The notes below the pieces were generated by a model that saw only the letters and a program-made list of their open reading frames with translations, had not been told where the DNA came from and did not search any database. Shown one piece after another: positions 10,885 to 19,118 of a stretch of DNA of 20,754 nt. The stretch's first letter is position 1, and each line of letters starts with the position of its first letter. A program made the position numbers and the translations under genes. The stretch is taken from the NCBI GenBank assembly GCA_037176905.1, contig JBBBWG010019223.1, positions 14,297-35,050 on the forward strand. Direction: 5' to 3'. This DNA is from Azolla pinnata. Taxonomy: Eukaryota; Streptophyta; Polypodiopsida; Salviniales; Salviniaceae.

Positions 10885-10920
<36 letters not shown>
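10885..10920. repeat. (GA)n microsatellite
   Basis: About 15 GA dinucleotides ending in GGGAGGGAG, directly downstream of a TATATAAA-like sequence. Confidence 0.95.
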
Positions 10921-11139
10921 AGATGTGGTTCTTGGATTCTTTTCTTTGCAAAGAGGGAGGGGTTGGGAATCGCGGGGGCATGCGATTTGTGTATGAGTGA
11001 GGCCGAGGTCTTGCGCATGAGGGTTCGATGAGGGAAAAGCTTGTTAAGTTGTTCCTAAAGCTCGATTCTACAAAAAAAGACGCCGTTTCCGATCAAGAGA
11101 GCGCGAGGGAGCGAATGAGAACTTCGTGAGCTCGGCCTC

Positions 11140-11174
11140 TTTCTTCTTCTTCTTCTTCTTCTTCTTTCTTCTTT
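11140..11174. repeat. (TTC)n microsatellite
   Basis: A TTC-repeat tract with one CTTTC interruption. No gene is seen around it. Confidence 0.95.
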
Positions 11175-11469
11175 GAGTCTTCGATTCTCGCGGCTTGGCC
11201 TTGGGTGCATACCACGACGATCCCAATCCCCAGAAAGGGCTAGATATCGGAGGCGATGCCCGTTCTTAATGCTACCTTACTAGATTTGCTATTTGATTAA
11301 TCGTCTAGTCTCGATTGGGCGGGGGCGAGCGCCGATGCGGAAACGAGGGCGGGGTTAGAGTTACTAGGAGACTAAATTACGCGAGTCGGTTTCACGAAGA
11401 TCCAGTTCGCGTCACATGGCATAGGAATCAGGGTTTCTGGAGAGGGGCATGGATCGATCATCGATCAAA

Positions 11470-11960
11470 TCACATCTATATGTATGTGTGTAGGTATGTA
11501 GGTGTGTATGTATGCACACATGCATGCATATAAGATAAGCTGTCGAACTGCAAGTACTTCGTGCACATGTATGTATGTGTATGTATGTATGCATGCATGC
11601 ATGCATATAATATAAGCTGTCGAACTGCAAGTACTTCGTGCAAATGTATGTATGTGTATGCATGCATGCATGGATATAATATAAGCTGCCGAACTGCAAG
11701 TGCTTTGTGCACATGTATGTATGTGTATGCATGCATGCACGCATATAAGATAGCCAGGAAACAATAGAAACATATGTATGTATGTATGTGTATGCATGTG
11801 TGCGCATATGGTGCATGCATGCATGCATATACGATAGCCAGGATGCAATAGACATGTATGTATGTATGTATGTATGTGTATGCATGTGTGTGTGCATATG
11901 TATGTATGTATATATGTATGATTGTGTATGTATTATGTGTGTATGTGTATGATCAGGCAA
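11470..11960. repeat. TATG/CATG-rich minisatellite with two alternating cores
   Basis: Units of about 65-95 bp begin with TATGTATGTGTATGCATGCA-type sequence and then carry one of two cores. Core A (AAGCTGTCGAACTGCAAGT, then RCTTYGTGCA) occurs three times, between 11536 and 11711. Core B (GATAGCCAGGA, then WRCAATAGA) occurs twice, near 11749 and 11834. The tail to 11960 is nearly pure TATG/TGTG. Long minus-strand ORFs here (His/Thr/Ile-rich) are simple-repeat translations. Confidence 0.9.
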
Positions 11961-12180
11961 GCATTACAATTGATTGTGCCTTCCAAAACCATCCATAATG
12001 CGAAATCCCTCCGTTGAAAAATCGGCTTCCGAAAATATGCATGAATGTCGAGAGGGCCCCGGGCCCCACGGTATATACCACCATCACATACACATGCAGT
12101 CTGTTCTCGATCACGGAACCGATGATGGCTTGATTCGTCCCAGGAAACGATTGATCGATCAGATGGGGATCGATCGGGTT

Positions 12181-12262
12181 GCATCATCGGGCGCATCGGG
12201 CCCATCGATCGAGCGCATCGGATCGATCGGATCCGTTGGATTTCGAGTGCATCGGATCGGAT
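12181..12262. repeat. Cluster of CATCGG/GATCGAT motifs upstream of polygalacturonase
   Basis: CATCGG recurs at 12185, 12194, 12216 and 12250, mixed with GATCGATC and one CCGTTGGAT (12233). The cluster ends about 25 bp before a TATAAATA. The last motif resembles those in the block upstream of alpha-COP. It may be a promoter element cluster or a short satellite. Confidence 0.45.
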
Positions 12263-12286
12263 CGATCCTGGGGGTTTGCAAGCTAT

Positions 12287-12294
12287 TATAAATA
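12287..12294 (+). promoter_or_regulatory. Candidate TATA box (TATAAATA), distal
   Basis: A good TATA match 541 bp before the polygalacturonase ATG, followed by pyrimidine-rich sequence (about 12320-12360). It competes with the TATATAAAA at 12401 as the core promoter. Confidence 0.4.
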
Positions 12295-12357
12295 CGGCCG
12301 CGATTTTTGGCCGCATATATGCTCGTCTCCCGCTTCATCTGCTTTCGTCTACGGCTC

Positions 12358-12396
12358 TCGGAATGGCCGCCCGCCCGTCAACGACGGCCATTCCGA
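12358..12396. repeat. Perfect 12-bp inverted repeat (hairpin) beside the TATA box
   Basis: TCGGAATGGCCG at 12358-12369 pairs perfectly with CGGCCATTCCGA at 12385-12396 across a 15-nt loop. It ends 5 bp before TATATAAAA. It could be a binding site for a dimeric regulator, or a leader hairpin if transcription begins at the upstream TATA box. Confidence 0.85.
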
Positions 12397-12400
12397 TGCA

Positions 12401-12409
12401 TATATAAAA
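12401..12409 (+). promoter_or_regulatory. Candidate TATA box (TATATAAAA), proximal
   Basis: A strong TATA match 427 bp before the polygalacturonase ATG. A start around 12435-12450 (GGAGTTCTCTCATTC) would be the usual distance downstream. That gives a leader of nearly 400 nt containing the CA repeat and the leader minisatellite, unless a leader intron removes them. Confidence 0.45.
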
Positions 12410-12465
12410 AGCTTCTTCCAAGCCCTATATAGACACTGGAGTTCTCTCATTCAAGCACTTCATTC

Positions 12466-12575
12466 ACATACACACACACACACACACATATACATACATA
12501 CATGCATACACACATGCATGCTTACACACACATATGTGCATGCATATGCATACATGCATTGGAATGCATGCACCA
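12466..12575. repeat. (CA)n and CATA/CATG low-complexity tract
   Basis: A (CA) run of about 10 units near 12469-12487, then CATACATACATGCATAC-type sequence. It contains several ATGs and, if transcribed, adds upstream start codons to the polygalacturonase leader. Confidence 0.9.
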
Positions 12576-12584
12576 ACTTCTTCT

Positions 12585-12820
12585 GCATGATTGTTGATAC
12601 TTCTGCTTCTCTGCTTCTGCTTCTGCACGATCGTCGATACTACTCCTCTTGCTTCCGCTTCCGCTTCTGCTTCTGCAAGATCGTCGATACTCCTCCTCCT
12701 GCTTCTGCTTCTGCTTCTGCAAGATCGTCGATACTCCTCCTGCTTCTTCTGCTTCTGCTTCTGCAAGATCGTCGATACTCCTCCTCCTGCTTCTGCTTTT
12801 GCTTCTGCTTCTGCTTTGTC
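12585..12820 (+). repeat. Leader minisatellite: GATCGTCGATAC core plus GCTTCT spacers
   Basis: A 16-bp core (GCAAGATCGTCGATAC and variants) occurs five times, starting at 12585, 12625, 12675, 12719 and 12763, so spacing is 40-50 bp. The cores are separated by TCCTCCTCCT and GCTTCT-type runs. The array ends just before the polygalacturonase ATG at 12828. Frames across it give Leu- or Cys/Phe-rich translations that are repeat artefacts. Confidence 0.9.
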
Positions 12821-12827
12821 GGGGACA

Positions 12828-15800
12828 ATGATCGGGAGCTTCGCTCTGTGCCTCCTCCTCGTGGCTTCTGCGAATTCGCAGGCCATTGTCGCCGCGACCA
12901 AGCACAGCGTGAAGGAAGTGAGCAGATCGAGCCCGAGCGCCACGACGTTCGATGTGCTGTCGTATGGAGCCGTCGGAGACGGCGAGGCCGATGATACCAA
13001 GGCGAGTAAGCAAGCTTCCATGGCTATGTTGATCGACCGAACCACTAAACCCTAAATTGATCCATGTTAGGATCTGCTTCCTGTTGCCTGAACCCGAAAC
13101 CCTAAACCGGCCCACGTTAGGATTTGCTTCCTGCCCTGAGACCTAAACCCTAAACCCTACCCTGGGACCCATGTCAGGATTTGCTTCCCATGCCTGAGCC
13201 CCAAGCCCTAAACCCTAAACTGGCCATTGTTAGGAATCGAGCTCGTCAGGTTGCGCTTGCAAATGCTGCCACTTGAGGAGTAATACCCTAAAACCCTAAA
13301 CCGGCCCTTGCTTAGGAATCGAGCTCGTAAGGTTGCGTTCACAATGCCACCACGCGAGGAGCAGTGCCTTAAACATTGGAAGCGAAAAAGCCGTAAACAT
13401 TAGGATCATCTTTGAGCTATAAACCTTAAACCCTAAAACCCTAAAACCCTAAAACTCATGTTACGAATCGCGATCAATCAAGCCCATGTCAAAACCACAA
13501 TAAACCCTAAACCCTAAACCCATGTTAGAATCAAGCTTAAAAATCAAGATCATAATTCCTTAGGCATAAAATTAGCATTGAACCCTAAACCCTAAACCCT
13601 AAACCCATGTTGAAATCAAGCTTAGAAATCAAGGTCATAATTCCTCGGGCATAAAATTAGCATTGAACCCTAAACCCTAAACCCATGTTAGAATCAAGCT
13701 TAGAATCAAGCTCATAATTCCTCAAGCATAAAATCAGCAGTCAACCCTAAATCCTAAACCCTAAACCCATGTTAGAATCAAGCCTAGAATCAAGCTTAGA
13801 AATCAAGGTCATAATTCCTCAGGCATAAAATTAGCATTGAACCCTAAACCCTAAACCCTAAACCCATGTTAGAATCAAGCCTAGAATCAAGCTTAGAAAT
13901 CAAGGCCATAATTCCTCAGGCATAACATCAGCATTGAACCCTCAGCCCTCTCAGATCGATTCTTCTTGCTTACAGGCATTCGACGCCGCTTGGCGGGAGG
14001 CTTGCCGAACCCAGTGGGCCGTCTTCCAAGTCCCCCAGTACTTCTCGTTCCTGATCCGCCCGATTCGCTTCTCGGGTCCCTGCGCCTCCAACATCGTCGT
14101 CAAGGTATGTCCGTTGAGCATGAACCATTTTTTCAAAGTGTGGTCCTTGAGCATGAAGCATCATAAGTGTATTCGTTGAATCATGTTCAAGGTGTGTTTG
14201 TTGGGCACGAATCATGTTCAAGGTGTGTTTGTTGGGCACGAATCACGTTCAAGGTGTGTTTGTTGGGCACGAATCATGTTGAAGGTGTGTTTGTTGGGCA
14301 CGAATCATGCTCAAGGTGTGTTTTTGGGCACGAATCATGTCTAAGGTGTGTTTGTTGGGCACGGATCATTTCAAGGTGTGTTTGTGGGGCATGAATCATC
14401 TTGAAAGTATGTTTTCCGGGCATGAACCATCTCCAAGGTATGTTTTCTGGGCACGAATTATCTTCAAGGTATGCTTGTTGGGCACGAATTATCTTCAAGA
14501 TATGCTTGTTGGGCACGAATCATCTTCAAAGTGTGTTTGTTGGGCACGAATCATCTTCAAAGTGTGTTTGTTGGGCGCGAATCATCTTCAAAGTGTGTTT
14601 CTTGGGCACGAACCATCTTCAAAGTGTGTTTCTTGGGCACGAACCATCTTCAAGGTATGCTTGTTGGGCATGAACCATCTTCAACGTATGCTTGTTAGGC
14701 ATGAACCATCTTCAAGGTAGGCTTGTTGGGCATGAACCATCTTCAAGCTAGGTTTGTTGGACATGAACCATCTTCCTAAGGTAGGCTTTGTTGGGCATGA
14801 ATCATCTTCAAGGTATGCTTGTTGGGCATGAATCATCTTCAAGGTAGGCTTGTTGGGCATGAACCATCTTCAAGGTAGGCTTGTTGGGCATGAATCATCT
14901 TCAAGGTATGCTTGTTGGGCATGAATCATCTTCAAGGTAGGCTTGTTGGGCATGAACCATCTTCAAGGTAGGCTTGTTGGGCATGAATCATCTTCAAGGT
15001 ATGCTTGTTGGGCATGAATCATCTTCAAGGTAGGCTTGTTGGGTATGAACCATCTTCAACGTATGCATGTTGGTCATGAATCATCTTCAAGGTAGGTTTG
15101 TTGGGCATGACTCATCTTCAAGATAAGTTTGTGTGGGCATGGAACCCAGAGAATGTTAGGATAGCTCAGTGTAACAGACAGAGACAGAAACACTAATTCT
15201 GCACTGGATTGGCGATGAAATCTGCAGATCGATGGCAATATCGTGGCCCCCAGCGATCCGAGCAAATGGGGAGCCTCCTCCACAAAGGGGCTGAAGGAGT
15301 GGATAGGATTTGCGGACGTTGAGCATGTGCTTGTCACTGGTCAGGGTACGATCGATGGCAATGGCGCACCTTGGTGGTCAGCGTTTTCTACATCCAAGGT
15401 ACTTCTTCCTTTTCTGTTCTTCATGGGCATCATCATCACCACTATCATCATCTATGTCCGGAGGATCTCTTTACATCTCTAGGAGGTATCTGATTAACCT
15501 TCGTGCTTGTGTTTCCAGGGTACAAAATACTCTACTCGGCCCACAGTAAGCTTTCCTTTCTTCCGTTTTGAGCCCCAATCCATGGAATTCAATACACCGT
15601 GATTTTGATGAACCCCAAAACCCTCATTCCCCTTTCTTCCTTTTTGACTTCAGGCTCTCCGATTCCACAAGAGTAGCAATATCACGGTTGAGAACATCCA
15701 GATGCGGGACAGTCCCCAAACCCACCTCAAGTTCGATAGATGCATGGGGGTAACTGTCCGGAATATCAGTGTCAGCTCCTCTGCCAGTAGCCCCAACACT

Positions 15801-17643
15801 GATGGCATTCACCTCCAGAATACGAAGCACGCCGAAATCTATGACTCACACATCTCAAATGGTAAGCATACTGCCTCGCTGACAGAAGAGATTTCATGGA
15901 GAGAAATTTCGAAGGTGTTTTCAAAGTTCATCCCATTTTCGACAAAGATGTTATCATGGAGATTAGCAGATATAAACTTTAACGCATTCATATATCTGTA
16001 GAATTGATGGCGAGCTTTTTGTTCCCATTTTCTAGGTGATGATTGCATCTCTATCCAAACTGGAAGTGCATATGTGGAGATTCATCACATTGTGTGCGAG
16101 GCTGGACATGGCATTAGGTAACAGTGACAAAATAAGCTGATTCTTTGTGCTATATGTTATGATAGAATAAAAATCATTGATTTTGTGAGCGATCATGTAA
16201 TATGCCTTCCTGTTTTTCTGTGAAACGTTTGTGTGGTTTGTGTAGTTTGGGAGGGCTTGGACGTGGGCAAACGCAAGCCTGTGTTTCGAATATCAGTGTG
16301 CATGATGTGGCTATTAAAGACTCGCAGAATGGTCTTAGGATCAAGACATGGCAGGTAATTGATTTGCATCTGTAAAAGCTCATACTAGTCTTGCTTCCAT
16401 TAGCATAGTGAAGGAATGTTTTCCGACGAACGAAGAAGCTCTGTCATCAATATCTAAGGAATGTATTGGTTTGGAGCTTGAGAATGTTGATGTCTTGTTT
16501 AGCCCACTGACTGTGAATGAAGTTTAGGTGGAATATCCAATTAACCCATCGCAAAGGACGAACAGAGTACAACAGATACTTTCTCTGAATGGGGAAAGAT
16601 TCTCAATGAAGTGTGAGGACACGGTGGAAAGTTTCCTTTCCCAATTGTAAAGCAACGGTTTTAGACATCAGTATATGTGTATAGATTCCGATTCATCATG
16701 TTCAGGAAGGAGATCGGAAAAGCTTTTCGGCGAAGGCTTTTCCAGAAATGAATTGGACAAGATGTAAATGTAGTCTGATGGAGCCGTGTAGACCGAGGAA
16801 GACGTTCATAAATGTTTCTTCCTTTCTTTCTTTCTTTGTTCAAGCATTGGGTGAGGGTGGATCCATGCATGGTGTGACATGTGTTGTTTGCAGGGTGGGG
16901 TAAGGTCTATTTGATGAAAGGGGCATAACACACTACAATGTGCTGGTGAACAACGTCAGCAATCTGATCATCATCACTTAGTGTGATTGGGCCATGTCAA
17001 CCTAAGAAGTCATGAACATATCATTCATTCATTCAGTCATTCATTCTTTGTATAACATACTGAAATGTTCACATCAGCAACGTGATGGGATGGGGCCTAT
17101 GAAGCCCTTAACTAAACATATCTTTCTTTCTGCAGAATGGCATGAAGGTTGTGGGGGTGTGACCATGTCTTATGTGTTGGTTTTTATTTGCAGGGTGGGC
17201 TGGGTGTGGTGAAAGGCATAAGCTATTCCGATGTGCTGGTGGAGAACATCAGCAATCCGATCATCATCGACCAGTTCTACTGCGGCACATCATCGAGCGG
17301 GAAGTGCAGGAACATGAGCTCCGCAGTTCGAGTCACGGATGTCTTGTACCACAACATCCATGGCACATATAGCAGGAGCAATCCGGTGCATTTTGCGTGC
17401 AGCGATACAGTGCCCTGCACCAACATCACGGTGGCACGGGTGGAGCTCTTCCCCTTCCGCAGGATCTCTTCGAAGGCAGACAAGCCCTTCTGCTGGAACA
17501 GCTATGGCTCATCGCTCATGCCCACGATCCCTTCCCTCCACGTCTGCCTCAAGCCCGACAAGCTCGCCCCGAAACCCTCGCTATCTCAGCCCCCCTTCCG
17601 CTCTAGCCTCATGTCGCTCAACGATGCCTGTTCTGCCTTCTAG
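12828..17643 (+). CDS. Secreted polygalacturonase (glycoside hydrolase family 28), complete, 8 exons
   Basis: It hydrolyses alpha-1,4 galacturonan links of pectin in the cell wall. Exons: 12828-13001, 13976-14104, 15228-15398, 15519-15545 (27 nt), 15654-15861, 16036-16117, 16246-16354, 17194-17643. They join to 1350 nt, 449 residues. The N-terminus [18 protein letters not shown] is a signal peptide. [12 protein letters not shown] opens the pectate-lyase-like beta-helix. All four GH28 motifs are present: NTDG (215-218), GDDC (237-240), GHG (260-262, catalytic His261) and RIK (295-297). Motif III reads CEAGHGISLG rather than the common CGPGHGISIG. The 3' part ([24 protein letters not shown]) fits the plant clade of At1g48100-like enzymes, from memory. 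The ATG at 12828 was chosen because it begins the signal peptide. Intron 1 seems to be GC-AG (GCGAGT); the nearby GTAAGC breaks the frame. Introns 1, 2 and 7 carry unusual repeats. Catalytic residues are intact, so activity is likely. Confidence 0.93.
13030..13960 (+). repeat. Telomere-motif-punctuated repeats filling polygalacturonase intron 1
   Basis: Three families in series, all joined by CCCTAAACCC-type motifs. Family 1 (about 13065-13200) has three copies of GTTAGGATTTGCTTCCTG-like sequence. Family 2 (about 13226-13370) has two copies of GGAATCGAGCTCGT followed by AGGTTGCG. Family 3 (about 13520-13960) has five copies of 80-97 bp starting ATGTTAGAATCAAGC and containing CATAATTCCTCAGGCATAA and AGCATTGAACCC. 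The last two family 3 copies share an inner duplication (CTAGAATCAAG). The array ends just before the acceptor at 13975. Confidence 0.9.
14105..15141 (+). repeat. 31-bp tandem array filling polygalacturonase intron 2
   Basis: About 34 units with a 31-bp period; the first three are irregular (33, 29 and 25 bp). A unit reads AAGGTATGCTTGTTGGGC followed by ATGAATCAT and CTTC. 5' units favour GTGTGTTTG with GCACGAATC; 3' units favour GTATGC or GTAGGC with GCATGAACC or GCATGAATC. The trimer at 14813-14905 is repeated without a difference at 14906-14998 (93 bp), with a third partial copy after it. The first unit begins at the exon 2 donor CAAG|GTATGT itself. Confidence 0.95.
16818..16980 (+). pseudogene. 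Decayed duplicate of the exon 8 start inside intron 7
   Basis: A CTTT tract, a flank with GGTGTGACATG and an acceptor TTTGCAG|GGTGGG at 16894 mirror the true acceptor TTTGCAG|GGTGGG at 17194, exactly 300 bp downstream. The following sequence still reads [14 protein letters not shown] beside [14 protein letters not shown] in exon 8 (9 of 14 identical). It has small indels, a TGA in the entry frame and a TAG after the matching stretch. It cannot replace exon 8 and is best read as a dead exon from a local duplication of about 155 bp. Confidence 0.8.
17021..17047. repeat. (TCAT)n microsatellite in intron 7
   Basis: TCATTCATTCATTCAGTCAT followed by TCATTC, between the decayed exon copy and the true exon 8. 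Confidence 0.9.
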
Positions 17644-18002
17644 TCTCCACCCACCAAGGTCTCAACTGCTGGAAAAAGAAAAGAACAAAGAAAAACCCGT
17701 GTAAAAATCGCTCTGCATTTGTATATAGTGTTGGAACCAGCGCATTTTTCCGGCTCAGAGTACTGTGTCAAGGTCAGCACGAAACAGGGGAAGCTGGTGT
17801 TGAGTTGTGGGAAGGGCTTGAGTCTCTCTCTTCTCCATACATGCAACTCCCCTGCTCCCCCACCATCTCTCCGAAGCTCTTCTGCATCATGAACATGAGC
17901 TCTGCTTTGTTCGGTCAAAGATCAGCTCACAAGAATAAATCGAAATTTGCTGTTGCAGTGAAAGTTTTGAGTACGAAGCATCGATGTTTTTTGACGATTT
18001 GA
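17644..18002 (+). other. Polygalacturonase 3' untranslated region
   Basis: Non-coding sequence after the TAG at 17641-17643. AATAAA at 17934-17939 is a good polyadenylation signal about 290 bp after the stop, a usual distance in plants. No other gene was seen within it. Confidence 0.55.
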
Positions 18003-18402
18003 GCTGGATTTCTTTCTGAGTACTTCAATCAATGGTCCGGTTGACAATGGCCCTGTTGATGATAATGACCCACGGTCTTGCTGTCGGGTATAGGGTCATG
18101 TTACTAGCATTTACACGAGAGAGCTTGTTGCGTTGTTCTTTTATAATATTTGTACATGTATATAGTTGCACACCATCGGTTTTAGGATTTGGCGGCATCA
18201 ATATGATGATGATCCAAATTTCCTTCACTGTCAGGTGTGCATTGTCTATATGCTCTCTCTGTTTATACCTGTTTTGGTGGGTTTTTTTTTTCTCTCTCAC
18301 ACTGATGGGCAAACTATCATGATGTTTTGCACAGATAAAGGCGAGAAGGAGCTATTCTAACCTATAGCACCAAAGCTCCCGCAGTGAATGCAAAAGCTTA
18401 TT
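18003..18402. other. Non-coding stretch, nothing recognised
   Basis: The plus frame 18032-18322 and minus frame 18025-18312 have mixed hydrophobic content but no recognisable domain. The T-rich run at 18280-18290 and the AT-rich stretch could be a shared terminator region between polygalacturonase and a possible minus-strand gene to the right. Confidence 0.4.
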
Positions 18403-18549
18403 TCAAATTCCAAACTTGGGCATCTGAATATACTGATCATTCATTCCAAAAGGATGATATGGGTTCATTCTTGGATATGCTTCATGCTGATACCATCTCC
18501 AAAGATCCAAGGGGTCATCCGGAAGGTTACGAGTGCACAGTAAAGCCAT
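18403..18549 (-). CDS. Hypothetical 48-residue ORF, possibly a terminal exon
   Basis: The minus-strand ATG at 18549-18547 has a good plant context (ATGGCT) and opens MALLCTRNLPDDPLDLWRW, then continues Tyr/Met/Pro-rich to PKFGI and a TGA. The same frame is open upstream to about 18633, so it may be the last exon of a spliced gene instead of a small protein. An opposing plus-strand frame (about 18385-18550) is also open and looks equally protein-like, so the strand is uncertain. I do not recognise the family. Confidence 0.25.
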   Translation of the reverse strand: MALLCTRNLPDDPLDLWRWYQHEAYPRMNPYHPFGMNDQYIQMPKFGI

Positions 18550-18879
18550 GAAAGGATCGTGAAGACGGGCTCGAGGAAGAGAAGCGGGCAAAAGCTCGGC
18601 GCATGATAAGCTTTTGGCTTTCGGCCCAATCAATTCTACGTAGTGCGAATGTGAATCTGCCTTTGGGAGACCACAGCTCTCTCTTTCAGTGCTTAAATGT
18701 CTCGCCTGGTCGAGGCATCATTTCAGAACTAGTTGCCCACAAACAGTAGCAAGGTCCAAACAAAGAACAGGCTGAAAAGCAGACTTCTGGAGGTATGCAT
18801 TGGAATTCGGGGAAATCCGGGCGCCCTTTTCTCTTTACCCTCTCCAGAACATTTGACTTGTACTGCTGTTGTCCTGTAG

Positions 18880-19113
18880 TTTGACCAGAATCGGGCGGTT
18901 AATCATTATGGATCTGCTCCCTGGGGACGGAGCTCATTTGCTGCATGCCCAACAATGGAGATCTTGCGGTCTTATCCTGCAACAGTAAAAAAGAAAAGGA
19001 GCATGGATGGTGATAGAAGGGGGCTTTCTTTTGTTCAAGATTCTCGGCGAAAGCATTTGGATCCCGCTTATCTCCGGTGGCCGAGGCCGAATTCTACGGA
19101 TCGCAGAAGATTG
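18880..19113 (+). other. Possible orphan exon (78 codons) with splice sites on both sides
   Basis: A 234-nt stop-free frame sits between a pyrimidine-rich acceptor (TTGTCCTGTAG, ending 18879) and a donor GTAAGG at 19114. It would read F-D-Q-N-R-A-V-N-H-Y and so on to D-R-R-R-L. A donor GAG|GTATGC just upstream, at about 18793, could pair with this acceptor across a short 87-nt intron. I do not recognise the protein and no start codon region can be linked to it. A stop-free run of this length can occur by chance. Confidence 0.2.
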
Positions 19114-19118
19114 GTAAG

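Larger units (their letters stand above)
10591..11469. other. Intergenic stretch with GA and TTC microsatellites
   Basis: No recognisable gene. A few further CCCTAAAC motifs occur to about 10690. A TATATAAA-like sequence at 10874 is followed at once by (GA)n at 10885-10914 and GGGAGGG. A TTC tract lies at 11140-11174. The minus-strand frame 10641-11018 is mostly the translation of the GA repeat (Leu-Ser run) and is not supported as a gene. Confidence 0.6.

Noticed and set aside
11412..11960. Minus-strand ORFs of 114-182 codons, His/Thr/Ile/Tyr-rich
   Set aside because: Translations of the TATG/CATG minisatellite in three frames; no protein family resemblance.
13002..13010. Canonical GT donor GTAAGC at 13006 for polygalacturonase exon 1
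   Set aside because: It leaves one extra base and no acceptor near exon 2 restores the conserved AFDAAW frame, whereas the GC donor gives the family sequence exactly.
12464..13115. Long minus-strand ORFs opposite polygalacturonase exon 1 (Ala/Glu/Lys or Ser/Arg-rich)
   Set aside because: They come from the GCTTCT repeat read backwards and overlap a secure plus-strand exon.
14167..14720. Long open frames through the intron 2 array (Cys/Leu/His-rich, repeating WARI and LLGTN-like segments)
   Set aside because: Stop-free tandem units give open frames in all phases. The polygalacturonase family sequence resumes at 15228, so this is intron.
14105..15141. CRISPR-like regular repeat array
   Set aside because: The 31-bp units are directly tandem with no unique spacers, the host is a plant, and the array lies within an intron of a spliced gene.
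18032..18322. Plus-strand 96-codon ORF with hydrophobic stretches downstream of polygalacturonase
   Set aside because: It lies in AT- and T-rich downstream sequence with no domain, and overlaps an equally long minus frame. Its composition is explained by base content.
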